Origin: Clostridium sp. BSD9I1
GTDB lineage: Bacteria; Bacillota; Clostridia; Clostridiales; Clostridiaceae
DNA length: 64,000 bases
Direction of reading: 5' to 3'
Assembly (NCBI RefSeq): GCF_900185645.1
Contig: NZ_FYAM01000011.1
Location: forward strand, 286,669 to 350,668
Shown: piece by piece, positions 7,965 through 16,604 of the stretch
How the letters are laid out: each line of letters opens with the position of its first letter
Numbering within the stretch: position 1 is the first letter of the stretch
The notes under the pieces: generated by a model
What the model was told of the DNA's origin: nothing
The model's database searches: none
Seen by the model: the letters and a program-made list of their open reading frames with translations, nothing else
Program-made: the position numbers and the translations under genes

Positions 7965-8453
7965 TCAATTACCTGCTACTACAGGATAAGATACCTTTAA
8001 CCAACCATTATTCATTCCACCATTTAAGGATTTTGCCTTAAATCCAGCTATATTTAGAGCAGCAGTTGTTTGCCCTCCAGTTTGGCCGGTATAACAGTAA
8101 ACAATAATTGTCTTATCCTTAGGAAGCTTATCTAAACTTTCCCCAACTTTTTTAAATGGAATATTATGCGCTCCCGATATATGACCTTTTGCAAAGTCTT
8201 TAGTTTCCCTTATATCAAGGATATAAATGTCCTTATTATTTAAATCTACTAATTGTTTTAATTGGGCTTCCGGTATTTTATATATGTCCTCTGGCATACG
8301 TTCGTAATATGCTACAACAGCATCTACGGTTGCTTTAGAATTACTAGATGAGCCAGCCTTTGGCCATCCACCAATAATAGTAGTAACAACTAAAAAAACT
8401 AATACAACTATTGTAAATGTTAAAATTGATTTTTCACCATTACCTTTAAACAT
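7965..8453 (-). CDS. membrane-anchored extracytoplasmic rhodanese
   Basis: This 162-residue protein has an N-terminal membrane anchor (residues 10-30, ILTFTIVVLVFLVVTTIIGG) and then a single rhodanese domain: YILDIRETKDFAKGHISGAHNIP near residue 77 and the active loop YCYTGQTGGQT with catalytic Cys near residue 118. It lies 11 bp downstream of the second YeeE/YedE gene. The neighbours point to handling of thiosulfate or sulfane sulfur outside the membrane before import. The start at 8453 has GGGGGAATAAAT upstream. Confidence 0.85.
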   Translation of the reverse strand: MFKGNGEKSILTFTIVVLVFLVVTTIIGGWPKAGSSSNSKATVDAVVAYYERMPEDIYKIPEAQLKQLVDLNNKDIYILDIRETKDFAKGHISGAHNIPFKKVGESLDKLPKDKTIIVYCYTGQTGGQTTAALNIAGFKAKSLNGGMNNGWLKVSYPVVAGN

Positions 8454-8464
8454 ATTTATTCCCC

Positions 8465-9004
8465 CTAACCTTGAATTTTCTTTTTTTCTAAATAGTCTAT
8501 TGCATAAATGATTATAACTAATATAGAGCTAAACATAACTGCTAGTGAAAAAGGATTTATTTGTACTATATCTACTAGACTTATCTTTCCAATATCAAAC
8601 TTAGCTATTGAAAAATTAGTATACTGCTGGATAAGGGTGTAAAGCAGCACTCCAAAAACTCCCCCAATAACTGTATATTTTGCATCTCTTTTTCCTTCTC
8701 CCATGGCTCCTATACTTGTTCCAGGGCAATATCCTGAAAATGCAAAGCCTACGCCAAAGATTAAACCTCCTATAATGTTTCCTACAACATTGGTTGTTAT
8801 TAAATCTAAGGAAACTAATCCTGCGGTTCTCAAACTAAATATTCCTACACAAGTTATTGCTACACTAAATAACATAAACTTAGGTATTGTTAAATCTTTA
8901 AGCCTTAACGCGTTTATTATATTTTTATATTCAAGGGCCTCAACCCTTTGGAGTATATATCCGAACCCTATTCCAAATAATAAAGCTAATAATAAGCTCA
9001 TCAT
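8465..9004 (-). CDS. YeeE/YedE family sulfur transporter, second half
   Basis: This 179-residue integral membrane protein has about five hydrophobic segments. It carries the family's conserved loop SGYCPGTSIGAMGEGKRD near residue 90, including the Cys implicated in thiosulfate relay in TsuA/YeeE. Half-size YeeE/YedE proteins usually occur as adjacent pairs. The gene overlaps the first half by 4 bp (ATGA type), indicating coupling, and is followed by a rhodanese. Proposed role: import of thiosulfate or a related sulfur compound. Confidence 0.85.
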   Translation of the reverse strand: MMSLLLALLFGIGFGYILQRVEALEYKNIINALRLKDLTIPKFMLFSVAITCVGIFSLRTAGLVSLDLITTNVVGNIIGGLIFGVGFAFSGYCPGTSIGAMGEGKRDAKYTVIGGVFGVLLYTLIQQYTNFSIAKFDIGKISLVDIVQINPFSLAVMFSSILVIIIYAIDYLEKKKIQG

Positions 9005-9541
9005 ATTTTCCTCCTTCTAAATAACAAGATAGCTGTTGGAATGCCAGATGCAAAAACTGCTACAGCAAAAAGAATCCCGCTTAAAGCCATTTGACTCATT
9101 CCACTTATAATGTGCGAGCTGGTACATCCACCTGCAAGTCTTGATCCAAATAAAAGTAAAACTCCTCCAAAGAAAGCATGTATCATTCTAAGTCTAGGAT
9201 TGTTACCAAATCTTTCAGCCCAAAGAGAAGGTATCTCTGTTTCATCAATTTTGTCAGTAGATATGCTCTTTGGATGGATACGCTTCCCCAAAAATCCTCC
9301 TAGAAAGATACCTAATACAAGCATCCACTGCCAACTTACTTCAAGGGTTCCTGTTGTTCCGCAGGTACCTGCTGTCCATGTACTGACGGGTATAAGCTGT
9401 GATGAAAAAAAACTGTGTTACATAACCAGTTGTTTGGGCATATGCGGTAGTCGTTCCTAAATGATTTCCGCTTAAAAATATAAGAATATTTAGGATTCCT
9501 AAAGAAATGCCCCCCTTTACCCAAGACCATTTTGAATTCAT
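9001..9541 (-). pseudogene. YeeE/YedE family sulfur transporter, first half, frameshifted
   Basis: The start at 9541 gives MNSKWSWVKGG and continues as a YeeE/YedE N-terminus (GTTTAYAQTTGYVTQ) until a run of eight A (plus strand 9405-9412). One base too many there throws the frame off; read with seven, the frame continues SSQLIPVSTWTAG...SWQWMLVLGIFLGGF and on through SRLAGGCTSSH to 9001. The downstream frame is open to the end (107 residues from 9324). Either a real frameshift, a slippery run, or a sequence error at the homopolymer; the rest of the gene shows no decay. Operon with 8465 and 7965. Confidence 0.8.
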
Positions 9542-9740
9542 ACCTATTATCTCCTCTTTATATTAATATCATATTATCACTATATTCAGATATTACGATA
9601 TAGTTGCCATTTTTTTTATATTTTTATAATAAAATTTTAGATATGATTTTTATATAAATATAATCTTACAGGTGGGTTTTTATATTTTTAACAACTAAAG
9701 AAGAAGTGAGATTGCTCCCACTTCTAAGATTCTTCGTATA

Positions 9741-10319
9741 TTAATCCCCTGCAGGATGATAGCAGAGCTGAACAACCCCTGAAGAAAATGTCTTAGTATC
9801 AACAAGCTTGAGACCTACCCTCTCTTTTATATCAATGAACAGAGGTTTGCCCTGTCCTAAGATGATAGGATGAATAGATAATCTATATTCATCAATAAGC
9901 CCTAGATTTAAAAAAGTTGTTATAAGACTTGATCCCCCATAAAGCCAAATTCCTTTACCTGGCTCATTCTTTATTTTCTTTACTTCCTCTACTATATTGC
10001 TGCTTATTAAATTAGCCCCTGGGTACTCCTTGCCAGAGGTTTTTGAAAACACATATTTCTTCTTACTATGAACTAAGCTCCAAACCTCTTTTTCAGCATC
10101 TGATATTTCATCTCCAGGAATGTATTGTCCCCATAAATCATAGCTTTTACGCCCATATAAAATTGTATCAATGCTATTTAGGAAATCAACAAACTTCATA
10201 TCTGGATCCATAATACACCAATCTACTTCACCCTTTGGTCCCTCGATAAATCCATCTAATGTCACTGCTAAATCTAAAATTATTTTTCTATCACTTCCAC
10301 TATTGAACATTACATTCAT
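9741..10319 (-). CDS. RibD C-terminal-domain (dihydrofolate-reductase-like) protein
   Basis: The 192-residue protein matches the YyaP/YwjB type: KIILDLAVTLDGFIEGPKGEVDW near residue 11, ILYGRKSYDLWG near 53, IWLYGGSSLITTFLNLGLIDEYRL near 124 and HPIILGQGKPLF near 149. These motifs line the NADPH and pteridine/pyrimidine site of the DHFR-like fold. The substrate is unknown. RBS GGGGAGGATGA precedes the ATG at 10319. A degraded paralogue lies at 13969-14112. Confidence 0.8.
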   Translation of the reverse strand: MNVMFNSGSDRKIILDLAVTLDGFIEGPKGEVDWCIMDPDMKFVDFLNSIDTILYGRKSYDLWGQYIPGDEISDAEKEVWSLVHSKKKYVFSKTSGKEYPGANLISSNIVEEVKKIKNEPGKGIWLYGGSSLITTFLNLGLIDEYRLSIHPIILGQGKPLFIDIKERVGLKLVDTKTFSSGVVQLCYHPAGD

Positions 10320-10514
10320 CCTCCCCTAAAAAATGCTTTTTATTTTGTTAGCATTTCATGTAAAATGTCCTGCTTCTAAAGTCTTATGATGAAATTTACT
10401 ATAAAAAGTTATACTACTTATAATATACGTTATAATACGGCTTACCATCCAACAAAAAAACACCGATTCTTTTATATTTTACATATGGAATCAGTGTTTC
10501 TTCGTTTTTAATTA

Positions 10515-10865
10515 TTATTTCCGTAAAATCTTATCCATGGCTTTTCCCTTTGCCAACTCATCAATCAGCTTATCCAAATAGCGAATTTCCTGCATGGTTG
10601 GTTCTTCAATGTCTTCCACTCGGACACCGCATACCACACCTTTAATCAAGGCTCTCAAAGGATTCAGTTTAGGAGCTTCCGCAAAGAAGGTCTCAAAAGC
10701 TGTCTGTTTTTCCAGTTGAGCTTCTAACTCTTCCTGGCTATATCCTGTCAACCAACGGATGATTTCATCCACTTCTGTTTTCGTACGTCCTTTTTTCTCC
10801 GCCTTCGTAACATAAAGGGGATAAACACTTGCTACACTCATTTTATAGATATTATGTTTGGTCAT
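10515..10865 (-). CDS. DUF2200 family protein
   Basis: This 116-residue soluble protein matches the DUF2200 pattern: [26 protein letters not shown] at the start and [12 protein letters not shown] near residue 31. Its GC content is visibly higher than that of its neighbours, which could indicate recent acquisition. The RBS is GCGAGGATATATC before the ATG at 10865. The biochemical function of the family is unknown. Confidence 0.8.
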   Translation of the reverse strand: MTKHNIYKMSVASVYPLYVTKAEKKGRTKTEVDEIIRWLTGYSQEELEAQLEKQTAFETFFAEAPKLNPLRALIKGVVCGVRVEDIEEPTMQEIRYLDKLIDELAKGKAMDKILRK

Positions 10866-10953
10866 GATATATCCTCGCTTATGTAATTTTCTTTATTATA
10901 TCACTAAAAACACTGTATTTCCCATATCATTCCTCCGGGTCCTCGCCTCTTCT

Positions 10954-12273
10954 TTATTTATATATATCTGAGAATTCTATATTAATTTTCTCAACATTAT
11001 TTTTTTCTGTTGAATTACTCATTGGATGTAAATTGTCCGCTTTTTCTACTAATTTACATGGAAGATGCATAATAATCTCAGTACCATGCGCAATCTCACT
11101 ATTTACATATATTGTTCCACCATGCAATTCTACCAAGGCCTTGACAATAGAAAGTCCTATTCCACTTCCTTCATGATCCCTTGTAAGAGATCTGTCAACT
11201 TGCACAAAACGTTCAAATATTAAATTTAGCTTTTCTTCAGGAATACCTCTTCCTGTGTCCTTTACCCTAATACAAATATTTTCCACACTATTTTCTATAC
11301 TAACCATGATTTCACCACCCGGCTGGGTAAACTTTACTGCATTTGATAACAAATTCAAAATAATTCTCTCTATTTTATCAGGGTCACAAGCGATAATTTT
11401 TTCCTCTATATCTGTATCAAATATAATTGATAACCCCTTGCTCTCTATATAATCAGCAACAGACAGTGTTATGTCTTCTATGAGATTTATTATATTAATA
11501 TTTGTTTTATATATTTCAAAATAACCTACATCAATCTTTGTTATATCAATTAAATTATTGGTTAATCTTAAAAGCCGGTAACAATTTTGTTTCATTATAT
11601 TTATGTATTTATGGCAATTTGAATATATATTACGGTCCAAACATCCCTTTAAATTGGATTCATATAACTGAAGTGAAGAAAAAATAACATTAATTGGAGT
11701 CCTTAATTCATGAGAAATATTTGCGAAAAACTCCGTTTTAACTCTATCATGCTCCATAAGATCATCTAGTCTTCTTCTTTCTTCATGAGCCTTTAGCAGT
11801 TCTTCCTCCGCTCTTTTACGCTGGACAATTTCCTCTTCAAGCTGAACATTACGCGCCTGTAATTGATGTTGCAGACGGGACAATGACAAGTGCGTCTCCA
11901 CCCTGATTAATACTTCTTCTTTTTGAAAAGGTTTGGTAATGTAATCCACACCACCTGCTTTAAAACCTATGACCTTGTTGGCCGCCTCGTCAAGAGCGCT
12001 AATAAATATCACTGGAATGTCACGGCTGTGCTCGTCCAGCTTCAACTGCCTGCATACCTCATAACCATCCATCTCCGGCATTATTACATCCAGTATAATC
12101 AAATCCGGCTTTTCAATGACCACTGATTTAAGCGCCTTTACGCCGCTAGACACTGGTTGCACTTGATAGCCATGCTCAGAAAGCAGATCTGCCAACAGCT
12201 TCAGATTAAGTAGCGTATCGTCAACAATCATAATTTTTGTCGAATCACTTATTTGCCTACCACAATTTATCAT
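10954..12273 (-). CDS. hybrid receiver-histidine kinase
   Basis: The 439-residue protein has an N-terminal receiver domain (KIMIVDD at 13, phospho-acceptor Asp in LIILDVIMPEMDGYEV near 62, and ITKPF with the conserved Lys near 114). It then has a coiled linker (130-175), a HisKA domain with FFANISHELRTPIN near 185 (phosphorylated His), and a HATPase domain (N box LNLLSNAVKFTQ, G1 VKDTGRGIPEE, G2 GSGIGLSIVKALVELHGG). No membrane segment or sensor domain is visible, so it is a cytosolic RR-HK hybrid that probably takes phosphate from or passes it to another component. The start at 12273 follows AGGAGAATGAAGT. No partner gene is adjacent. Confidence 0.85.
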   Translation of the reverse strand: MINCGRQISDSTKIMIVDDTLLNLKLLADLLSEHGYQVQPVSSGVKALKSVVIEKPDLIILDVIMPEMDGYEVCRQLKLDEHSRDIPVIFISALDEAANKVIGFKAGGVDYITKPFQKEEVLIRVETHLSLSRLQHQLQARNVQLEEEIVQRKRAEEELLKAHEERRRLDDLMEHDRVKTEFFANISHELRTPINVIFSSLQLYESNLKGCLDRNIYSNCHKYINIMKQNCYRLLRLTNNLIDITKIDVGYFEIYKTNINIINLIEDITLSVADYIESKGLSIIFDTDIEEKIIACDPDKIERIILNLLSNAVKFTQPGGEIMVSIENSVENICIRVKDTGRGIPEEKLNLIFERFVQVDRSLTRDHEGSGIGLSIVKALVELHGGTIYVNSEIAHGTEIIMHLPCKLVEKADNLHPMSNSTEKNNVEKINIEFSDIYK

Positions 12274-12381
12274 ACTTCATTCTCCTTCAACATCCCTTTT
12301 CTCAATTTTTCATTTCGTTAACGATTATCACAATTGAATTCTCGCTTCTTTCCTCCGCAATGCAATACTTTGTCAAAGGCT

Positions 12382-12472
12382 CTAGGCATTTATCGATAAT
12401 ACCTGGCTTGAAGCCGGTATTTCCTTAGAGGATGCAGCAATAGTTTTGGTGGCGTTATATAGGGTTTTCTGA
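12382..12472 (+). pseudogene. possible short coding remnant
   Basis: In the 540-bp gap upstream of the hybrid kinase one plus-strand frame reads a protein-like stretch (NTWLEAGISLEDAAIVLVAL) that stops abruptly on both sides. It has no start codon or RBS. It may be a decayed gene piece of higher GC than its surroundings. The family is not recognised. Confidence 0.25.
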
Positions 12473-12666
12473 ATCTGCATACTATTTTTCATCAATAACT
12501 GGACTTACAACATAATTCACCAAAATTTCTTCGTAGTTTCAATATTCGAGAAAACATTTCAAATTCCTTCAATAAACTTCCGATATAAATATTATAGTAT
12601 GCCCCAAGCAAAATTCCCTAAAGCTTATTTCCTATCTTTATAAGCCTTTCTTTAAAGAATGGAGTA

Positions 12667-12693
12667 ACTTGCCACTTGCCATGTGGGTGGCAC
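12667..12693 (-). repeat. R27 dispersed repeat, copy 6
   Basis: Consensus form. Unlike most copies it lies beyond a hairpin (12712-12742) that follows the TPR gene ending at 12815, so the order here is gene, hairpin, R27. Confidence 0.9.
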
Positions 12694-12814
12694 TATACTG
12701 AAAAAGGATAAATAAAAAAGCACGGCTTTAGCCCTGCAATATTTATTCATTCAAAATACTTTTGTTTTTATATTCTTTTTAGTTACTAAACTCATAATTT
12801 ATAAATCTATTTTT

Positions 12815-13156
12815 TTATTTCTTTTGACGTTTTGCTACTTTCTTACTAGCTGCTTTCTGCTCTTTTTCTAATTTTGCCTGTTCTTGTCTTGCGGAAAAAT
12901 CTTCAGCATTAACAAAGTTCGATGAAATTGTATTGTTTGGATCAAATTCAAGTACTTTTTTATATATATCATAAGCACCTTCACGATCCCCTTTAAGCAA
13001 TAAACACTTTGCTATTCTTGTGTATGCTGCATTGCTATTGGATTTTTTACTTATGATCCTCTTATTTACATTAATAGCAGTATCATCCCATTGATTATTT
13101 GAAGCTAATTCTTTTGCAATCTCGTTCAATTCAGAAAGAGTCTTATCTTGAAACAT
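12815..13156 (-). CDS. small TPR-containing protein
   Basis: The 113-residue protein has two tetratricopeptide-like helical hairpins (NNQWDDTAINVNKRIISKKSNSNAAYTRIAKC and GDREGAYDIYKKVLEFDPNN, residues about 20-75). A highly charged Lys/Glu/Gln/Ala tail (residues 90-113) follows. There is no signal peptide. The RBS GGAGGGAATAAA precedes the ATG at 13156. It is likely a protein-protein adaptor; the partner is unknown. Confidence 0.7.
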   Translation of the reverse strand: MFQDKTLSELNEIAKELASNNQWDDTAINVNKRIISKKSNSNAAYTRIAKCLLLKGDREGAYDIYKKVLEFDPNNTISSNFVNAEDFSARQEQAKLEKEQKAASKKVAKRQKK

Positions 13157-13541
13157 TTTATTCCCTCCTATTTATTAATGCAAAAAACAAAAAAGCTTTT
13201 GTTGCATTATCCTTTGAATTATATAGTAGGTATACTTTATGACTAGATTCAAGTTCTTACCTATATATACATTGTAACATATAAAATCGTATAAATGTAA
13301 TAAATTAATTTATGATCTAACTCTTGCAGAAAAACCAAGGGTGATTTCTAAGAGCTTCCGTAGCAGGTACAAGTGATGCTTATTCAAAAATATCTGATTT
13401 CAAAGAAAAAAATATGAATATTTGACTGTGGAACTTTATTGAAGTAACTATTATAATTTATATATAGCAGGACTATAATGTAATAAAAACTTATAGATTA
13501 TATGGGTGAATATCATTTGCATTATATGGGGAGGAGATACC
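13157..13541. other. 385-bp intergenic region
   Basis: This is the gap between the divergent TPR and SdpI-like genes. It should hold two promoters. No hairpin, riboswitch fold or reading frame stands out to me; a TATAAT-like box (TATAGATTATAT region near 13490) may serve the SdpI-like gene. Confidence 0.4.
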
Positions 13542-13907
13542 ATGCTAAATATTTCTTTAATTATTACAGCAATAATGTCTCTAACTATGATAGTATTTGG
13601 GTTCTTATTAAGTAAAAAACCACCTAAAGAAATAAATTCTATAATTGGTTACCGCTCACAAATGTCAACAAAAAATAGAGACACCTGGGAGTTTGCACAT
13701 AAGTATTCAGGAAAAGTGTGGATTAGAAGTGGTGTTATCAATGGAGTAGTATCAGTTGTTTTGACACTTACTTTACAAAATTCAAATAACTATAGCGAGC
13801 TTATAGTTGCATTGATTTACGTTCAACTTATAATATTACTTTTGGTAATACCATTAACAGAAATAGCGTTAAGAAAAATGTTTGATAAGAATGGAATTAA
13901 AAAATAA
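13542..13907 (+). CDS. SdpI-like membrane protein
   Basis: The 121-residue protein has four hydrophobic segments and, after the first one, IIGYRSQMSTKNRDTWEFAHKYSGK (residues about 30-55). This is the conserved loop of the SdpI family C-terminal domain. SdpI confers immunity to the SdpC killing factor in Bacillus; short homologues are widespread and mostly uncharacterised. The chosen ATG at 13542 follows GGGGAGGAGATACC, a strong RBS; an upstream in-frame ATG has none. Confidence 0.8.
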   Translation: MLNISLIITAIMSLTMIVFGFLLSKKPPKEINSIIGYRSQMSTKNRDTWEFAHKYSGKVWIRSGVINGVVSVVLTLTLQNSNNYSELIVALIYVQLIILLLVIPLTEIALRKMFDKNGIKK

Positions 13908-13940
13908 GCATGAGCTATAAAACTCATGCTTTATCCATAT
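13902..13940. terminator. hairpin after the SdpI-like gene, abutting R27 copy 7
   Basis: AGCATGAGC...ACTCATGCT stem. On the plus strand it ends the SdpI-like gene; on the minus strand it follows R27 copy 7. Confidence 0.6.
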
Positions 13941-13943
13941 ATG

Positions 13944-13970
13944 ACTTGCCACTTGCCATGTGGGTGGCAC
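13944..13970 (-). repeat. R27 dispersed repeat, copy 7
   Basis: Consensus form. It is fused directly to the interior of a decayed RibD-like gene: paralogous sequence runs up to AATATAGT and R27 begins within the next base. Confidence 0.9.
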
Positions 13971-14112
13971 TATATTGCAGCTTATTAGATTGGCCCATGA
14001 ATACTCCTTAGTAGACGTTTTTGAAAACACATATTTGTTCTTACTATGAACTAACTTCCAAATTTCTTTTTCAGTATCTGATGCTCCTAGTACTTCTAGT
14101 ATTAAACATTAC
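13969..14112 (-). pseudogene. decayed paralogue of the RibD-like gene at 9741-10319
   Basis: GTAATGTTTAATAC matches the start of the 9741 gene, followed by an internal deletion. Then comes a stretch closely matching codons about 75-110 of that gene (SDTEKEIWKLVHSKNKYVFSK against SDAEKEVWSLVHSKKKYVFSK). Homology stops exactly at R27 copy 7, where the intact paralogue reads on. No functional frame remains. Confidence 0.8.
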
Positions 14113-14127
14113 TTTAAAATCTTAAAC

Positions 14128-14634
14128 TTACCTTGATTTAGTATTATTAAACCATTCAATTGTAGCTTTTTCCACATCCTTTGGAAGCTTTTTATTATAT
14201 ACCTCATCATATAGCCACGCCAATGACTTATTACTTAAATATTTTCTCATTTCATCTTCTGCTTCTAACATTACGACTTTTATTAAACAAGGACATTTAG
14301 TATGTGTATCTGGTAAATTATCCTTATCTAATAATATATTGTTTTGTCTAATTTCTGCACATTGGAAAAATGGTTCACTTCCCTCTACTGCTTCAACGAC
14401 ATCCCAAAATGTTATTTCTTCTGCACTACGAGCTAGTGCATAACCACCTTTTACGCCTGGAATAGATTTTATAATTCCTGACTTACTTAATTTTGCATAT
14501 ACTTTTGATAAATAAGTTTCCGAGATACCTTGAAATGTGGCTAAATCTCTTATTCCCACAGATTTACCTTCTTCTAGGTTTACCATATATAATAAGCAAT
14601 GTATTGCATATTCTACTCCTACTGAAAATTTCAT
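14128..14634 (-). CDS. Rrf2 family transcriptional regulator
   Basis: The 168-residue protein begins MKFSVGVEYAIHCLLYMVNLEEGKSVGIRDLA and has the winged-helix region ISETYLSKVYAKLSKSGIIKSIPGVKGGYALAR (residues 36-68) typical of Rrf2 proteins. Cys residues in FFQCAEI and HTKCPCLIK (near 91, 113 and 115) could ligate an Fe-S cluster as in IscR/NsrR-like members. It is divergent from the flavin protein and ferredoxin at 14835-15398, which are its probable targets. Confidence 0.85.
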   Translation of the reverse strand: MKFSVGVEYAIHCLLYMVNLEEGKSVGIRDLATFQGISETYLSKVYAKLSKSGIIKSIPGVKGGYALARSAEEITFWDVVEAVEGSEPFFQCAEIRQNNILLDKDNLPDTHTKCPCLIKVVMLEAEDEMRKYLSNKSLAWLYDEVYNKKLPKDVEKATIEWFNNTKSR

Positions 14635-14746
14635 TTTCGCACTCCTTTGATATATTATAGTCTTTTATTAATAATATCCTATTATTTACTGTCATTCAAG
14701 ATAATCATACAGCATCAAAGGTATACTTTTTTTTAAAATATTCTTA

Positions 14747-14775
14747 TTGACAATAATAAAAAAACATTATATTAT
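14747..14775 (+). promoter_or_regulatory. promoter of the PPOX-ferredoxin operon
   Basis: TTGACA at 14747-14752 and TATTAT at 14770-14775 are separated by 17 bp, 60 bp upstream of the flavin-protein start. Confidence 0.6.
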
Positions 14776-14782
14776 AATTATA

Positions 14783-14795
14783 GACAATATTTGTC
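14783..14795. promoter_or_regulatory. candidate Rrf2 operator
   Basis: GACAA-TAT-TTGTC is a perfect dyad immediately downstream of the -10 box, around the expected transcription start. It is a plausible binding site for the divergently encoded Rrf2 regulator. Confidence 0.45.
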
Positions 14796-14834
14796 GACGA
14801 TAATATCTATCCATAATTTGAGGAGGAATATAAA

Positions 14835-15206
14835 ATGTTTACAGAAAAATTTTATGATGTCTTAAAAAACGAAGGTGTAGTTTCAATAGTATCTTGCTCA
14901 AACAATGAGGCCCATGTGTGTAATACATGGAATAGCTATTTAGTTATTGTGGATGAAAATAAAATTTTAATTCCTGCAGCTGCTATGATTAAGACAGAAG
15001 AAAATGTTAATGTTAATCCTAAAGTTAAATTAACAATTGGTAGTAAAGAAGTAATGGGCTATAACTATATGGGAACTGGATTTTTACTTGAAGGAACTGC
15101 TAAGTTTTTAAAAGATGGAGATCACTTTAATATGATGAGAGAAAAATACTCATTCCTAACAAGAGTATTAGAAGTTACAGTGAGTTCCTGTAAACAAACA
15201 CTTTAA
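14835..15206 (+). CDS. pyridoxamine-5'-phosphate-oxidase-like FMN-binding protein
   Basis: The 123-residue protein has the split-barrel flavin fold pattern: VVSIVSCSNNEAHVCNTWNSYLVI near 15, ILIPAAAMIKTEENVNVNPKVKLTI near 45 and GTGFLLEGTAKFLKDG near 76. Such small members often act as flavin reductases or bind FMN or F420. The RBS AGGAGGAATATAAA precedes the ATG at 14835. It is co-transcribed with the ferredoxin 15 bp downstream, so an electron transfer role under Rrf2 control is likely. Confidence 0.8.
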   Translation: MFTEKFYDVLKNEGVVSIVSCSNNEAHVCNTWNSYLVIVDENKILIPAAAMIKTEENVNVNPKVKLTIGSKEVMGYNYMGTGFLLEGTAKFLKDGDHFNMMREKYSFLTRVLEVTVSSCKQTL

Positions 15207-15221
15207 TTAAAGGAGAGAGCT

Positions 15222-15398
15222 ATGCCTAGAAGAATTAATAAATCGGATTGCGTTGGTTGCGGAACCTGCCAAAGAGTATGTATTGTTGGGTGTATAACAC
15301 AAGAAGATGATAGAAAAAGATTAATCAATGAATCTGCATGTGTTGACTGTGGAGCTTGTCAATATGCTTGTACTAAGAATTGCATATCCGAAAATTAA
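15222..15398 (+). CDS. 2[4Fe-4S] ferredoxin
   Basis: The 58-residue protein has two CxxCxxCxxxC clusters: CVGCGTCQRVC near residue 10 and CVDCGACQYAC near 40, each followed by a further Cys. The ATG at 15222 is preceded by AAAGGAGAGAGCT. It lies 15 bp downstream of the flavin protein. It is likely the electron carrier of that two-gene operon. Confidence 0.9.
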   Translation: MPRRINKSDCVGCGTCQRVCIVGCITQEDDRKRLINESACVDCGACQYACTKNCISEN

Positions 15399-15469
15399 TT
15401 GAAAGGATAGATTCTAACAATTTATTATAAAACCGTACCAGAACGAAGCAGTACGGTTCAGTATATCAT

Positions 15470-15505
15470 ATAAAGCATGAGCTATAAAACTCATGCTTTA
15501 TCTAT
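15470..15505 (-). terminator. hairpin abutting R27 copy 8
   Basis: AAAGCATGAGC...ACTCATGCTTTAT, of the same family as the other R27-linked hairpins. It lies downstream of the secreted protein gene at 15547. Confidence 0.6.
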
Positions 15506-15510
15506 GTATC

Positions 15511-15537
15511 ACTTGCCACTTGCCATGTGGGTGGCAC
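15511..15537 (-). repeat. R27 dispersed repeat, copy 8
   Basis: Consensus form, 9 bp past the stop codon of the 15547 gene. Confidence 0.9.
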
Positions 15538-15546
15538 CATTAACTA

Positions 15547-16374
15547 TTAACCTTCTGCGTTTTCGTCGTAATTAAAGTCAGGAAGTTGTTTTAAATTTAC
15601 TCCATTTGTGTCAAATAGATTTTCAGGAGAAGTTACATATTTAAACTCATATACATTGGTATTTATTAAGTCCATAGTTCCGTTAGCTTCTTCATATTTT
15701 TCTATTTTAGTTGGAAGTCCTGTAGCCGCATCAATATAAGCAACTTCTTTTATAGTTACCTTAGGCTGAGCCAAAAGTTCTGCTTTAGATAATTTGCCAG
15801 CATTTTTAGTTGGTATAGATTTATAAGTTCTATAAACCTTGTTAAGTGTTTTTCCATCTTCAGACTTAACAGTTCCATCAGCAGTCCATTCTGAGGATGC
15901 ATATGTTGCTCTCAAAGCTGTAAAAGAATTGTACTTATTAAATAAGGAATTATTATAGTCAGCTCCCTTTTGGTTAACAGCTTCAAATTCACCGCTTATT
16001 GCTTTACCATTTTCATCTCTTTGAAGCATAACTATAGTTCTACCACTATCCTTTGTATATGTGCTGTTATAAGCTTCTACTTTTCCATCTCTTTTCATTA
16101 TGTTATCCATTCTTGAATCAAAGGTCTTAGGATTAGTCCAGCTTTCAAAAACTAAACCTTCGCTGCCGTCATCTCTTAATGTAGCCACCTTACTATACTC
16201 TATGCGTCCTTGACTATTTGTTGGGTCCTTTGCTATTTCAGATAATTCAGTAGTTTTACTTTCTACTTGAGGTTTGGTACTTGGATTTGAGTTAGTGTTT
16301 GATGCAGCATAAACACCTATGGAAGTAGTTAAAAGTGATATTGCAACAGCAACTGTAATAAATGTCTTTTTCAT
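15547..16374 (-). CDS. secreted protein, possibly LolA/RseB-like
   Basis: The 275-residue protein has a classic signal peptide (MKKTFITVAVAISLLTTSIGVYA, cleavage after residue 23). A Ser/Thr/Asn-rich linker follows, then a beta-rich domain with repeated strand patterns (YSKVATLRDDGSEGLVFESW, PTKIEKYEEANGTMDLINTNVYEF). The last part, ending in a strand after FKYVTSPENLFD, recalls the half-barrel LolA/RseB fold. The assignment is tentative. It is divergent from the two-component system at 16605. The RBS is AAGGAGATTGATTTT. Confidence 0.6.
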   Translation of the reverse strand: MKKTFITVAVAISLLTTSIGVYAASNTNSNPSTKPQVESKTTELSEIAKDPTNSQGRIEYSKVATLRDDGSEGLVFESWTNPKTFDSRMDNIMKRDGKVEAYNSTYTKDSGRTIVMLQRDENGKAISGEFEAVNQKGADYNNSLFNKYNSFTALRATYASSEWTADGTVKSEDGKTLNKVYRTYKSIPTKNAGKLSKAELLAQPKVTIKEVAYIDAATGLPTKIEKYEEANGTMDLINTNVYEFKYVTSPENLFDTNGVNLKQLPDFNYDENAEG

Positions 16375-16604
16375 AAAATCAATCTCCTTTTATTATCAAT
16401 TAAATTACATAATTTTAAGGTATCTTAGTTTAAAACTTTAATTATAATCCCCTCCTATATCTGTAACACTAAGAATAACCTTATATATTTATTATAAAAT
16501 CCAAATGTTTCGTAGATTATAGCAGTTGTATCTAAGTTGTAAAATCTATGGATTTATATTATTTAATTACATAAAATAAGTTATTATAAAGGGGGAGGCG
16601 AGCC

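Noticed and set aside
12273..12480. c-di-GMP or other riboswitch upstream of the hybrid kinase
   Set aside because: The GC-richer stretch does not contain the conserved loops of known classes and reads better as a decayed coding piece on the other strand.
474..15537. R27 copies as a CRISPR array
   Set aside because: Copies are hundreds to thousands of bases apart, have genes rather than short spacers between them, and no cas genes are present.
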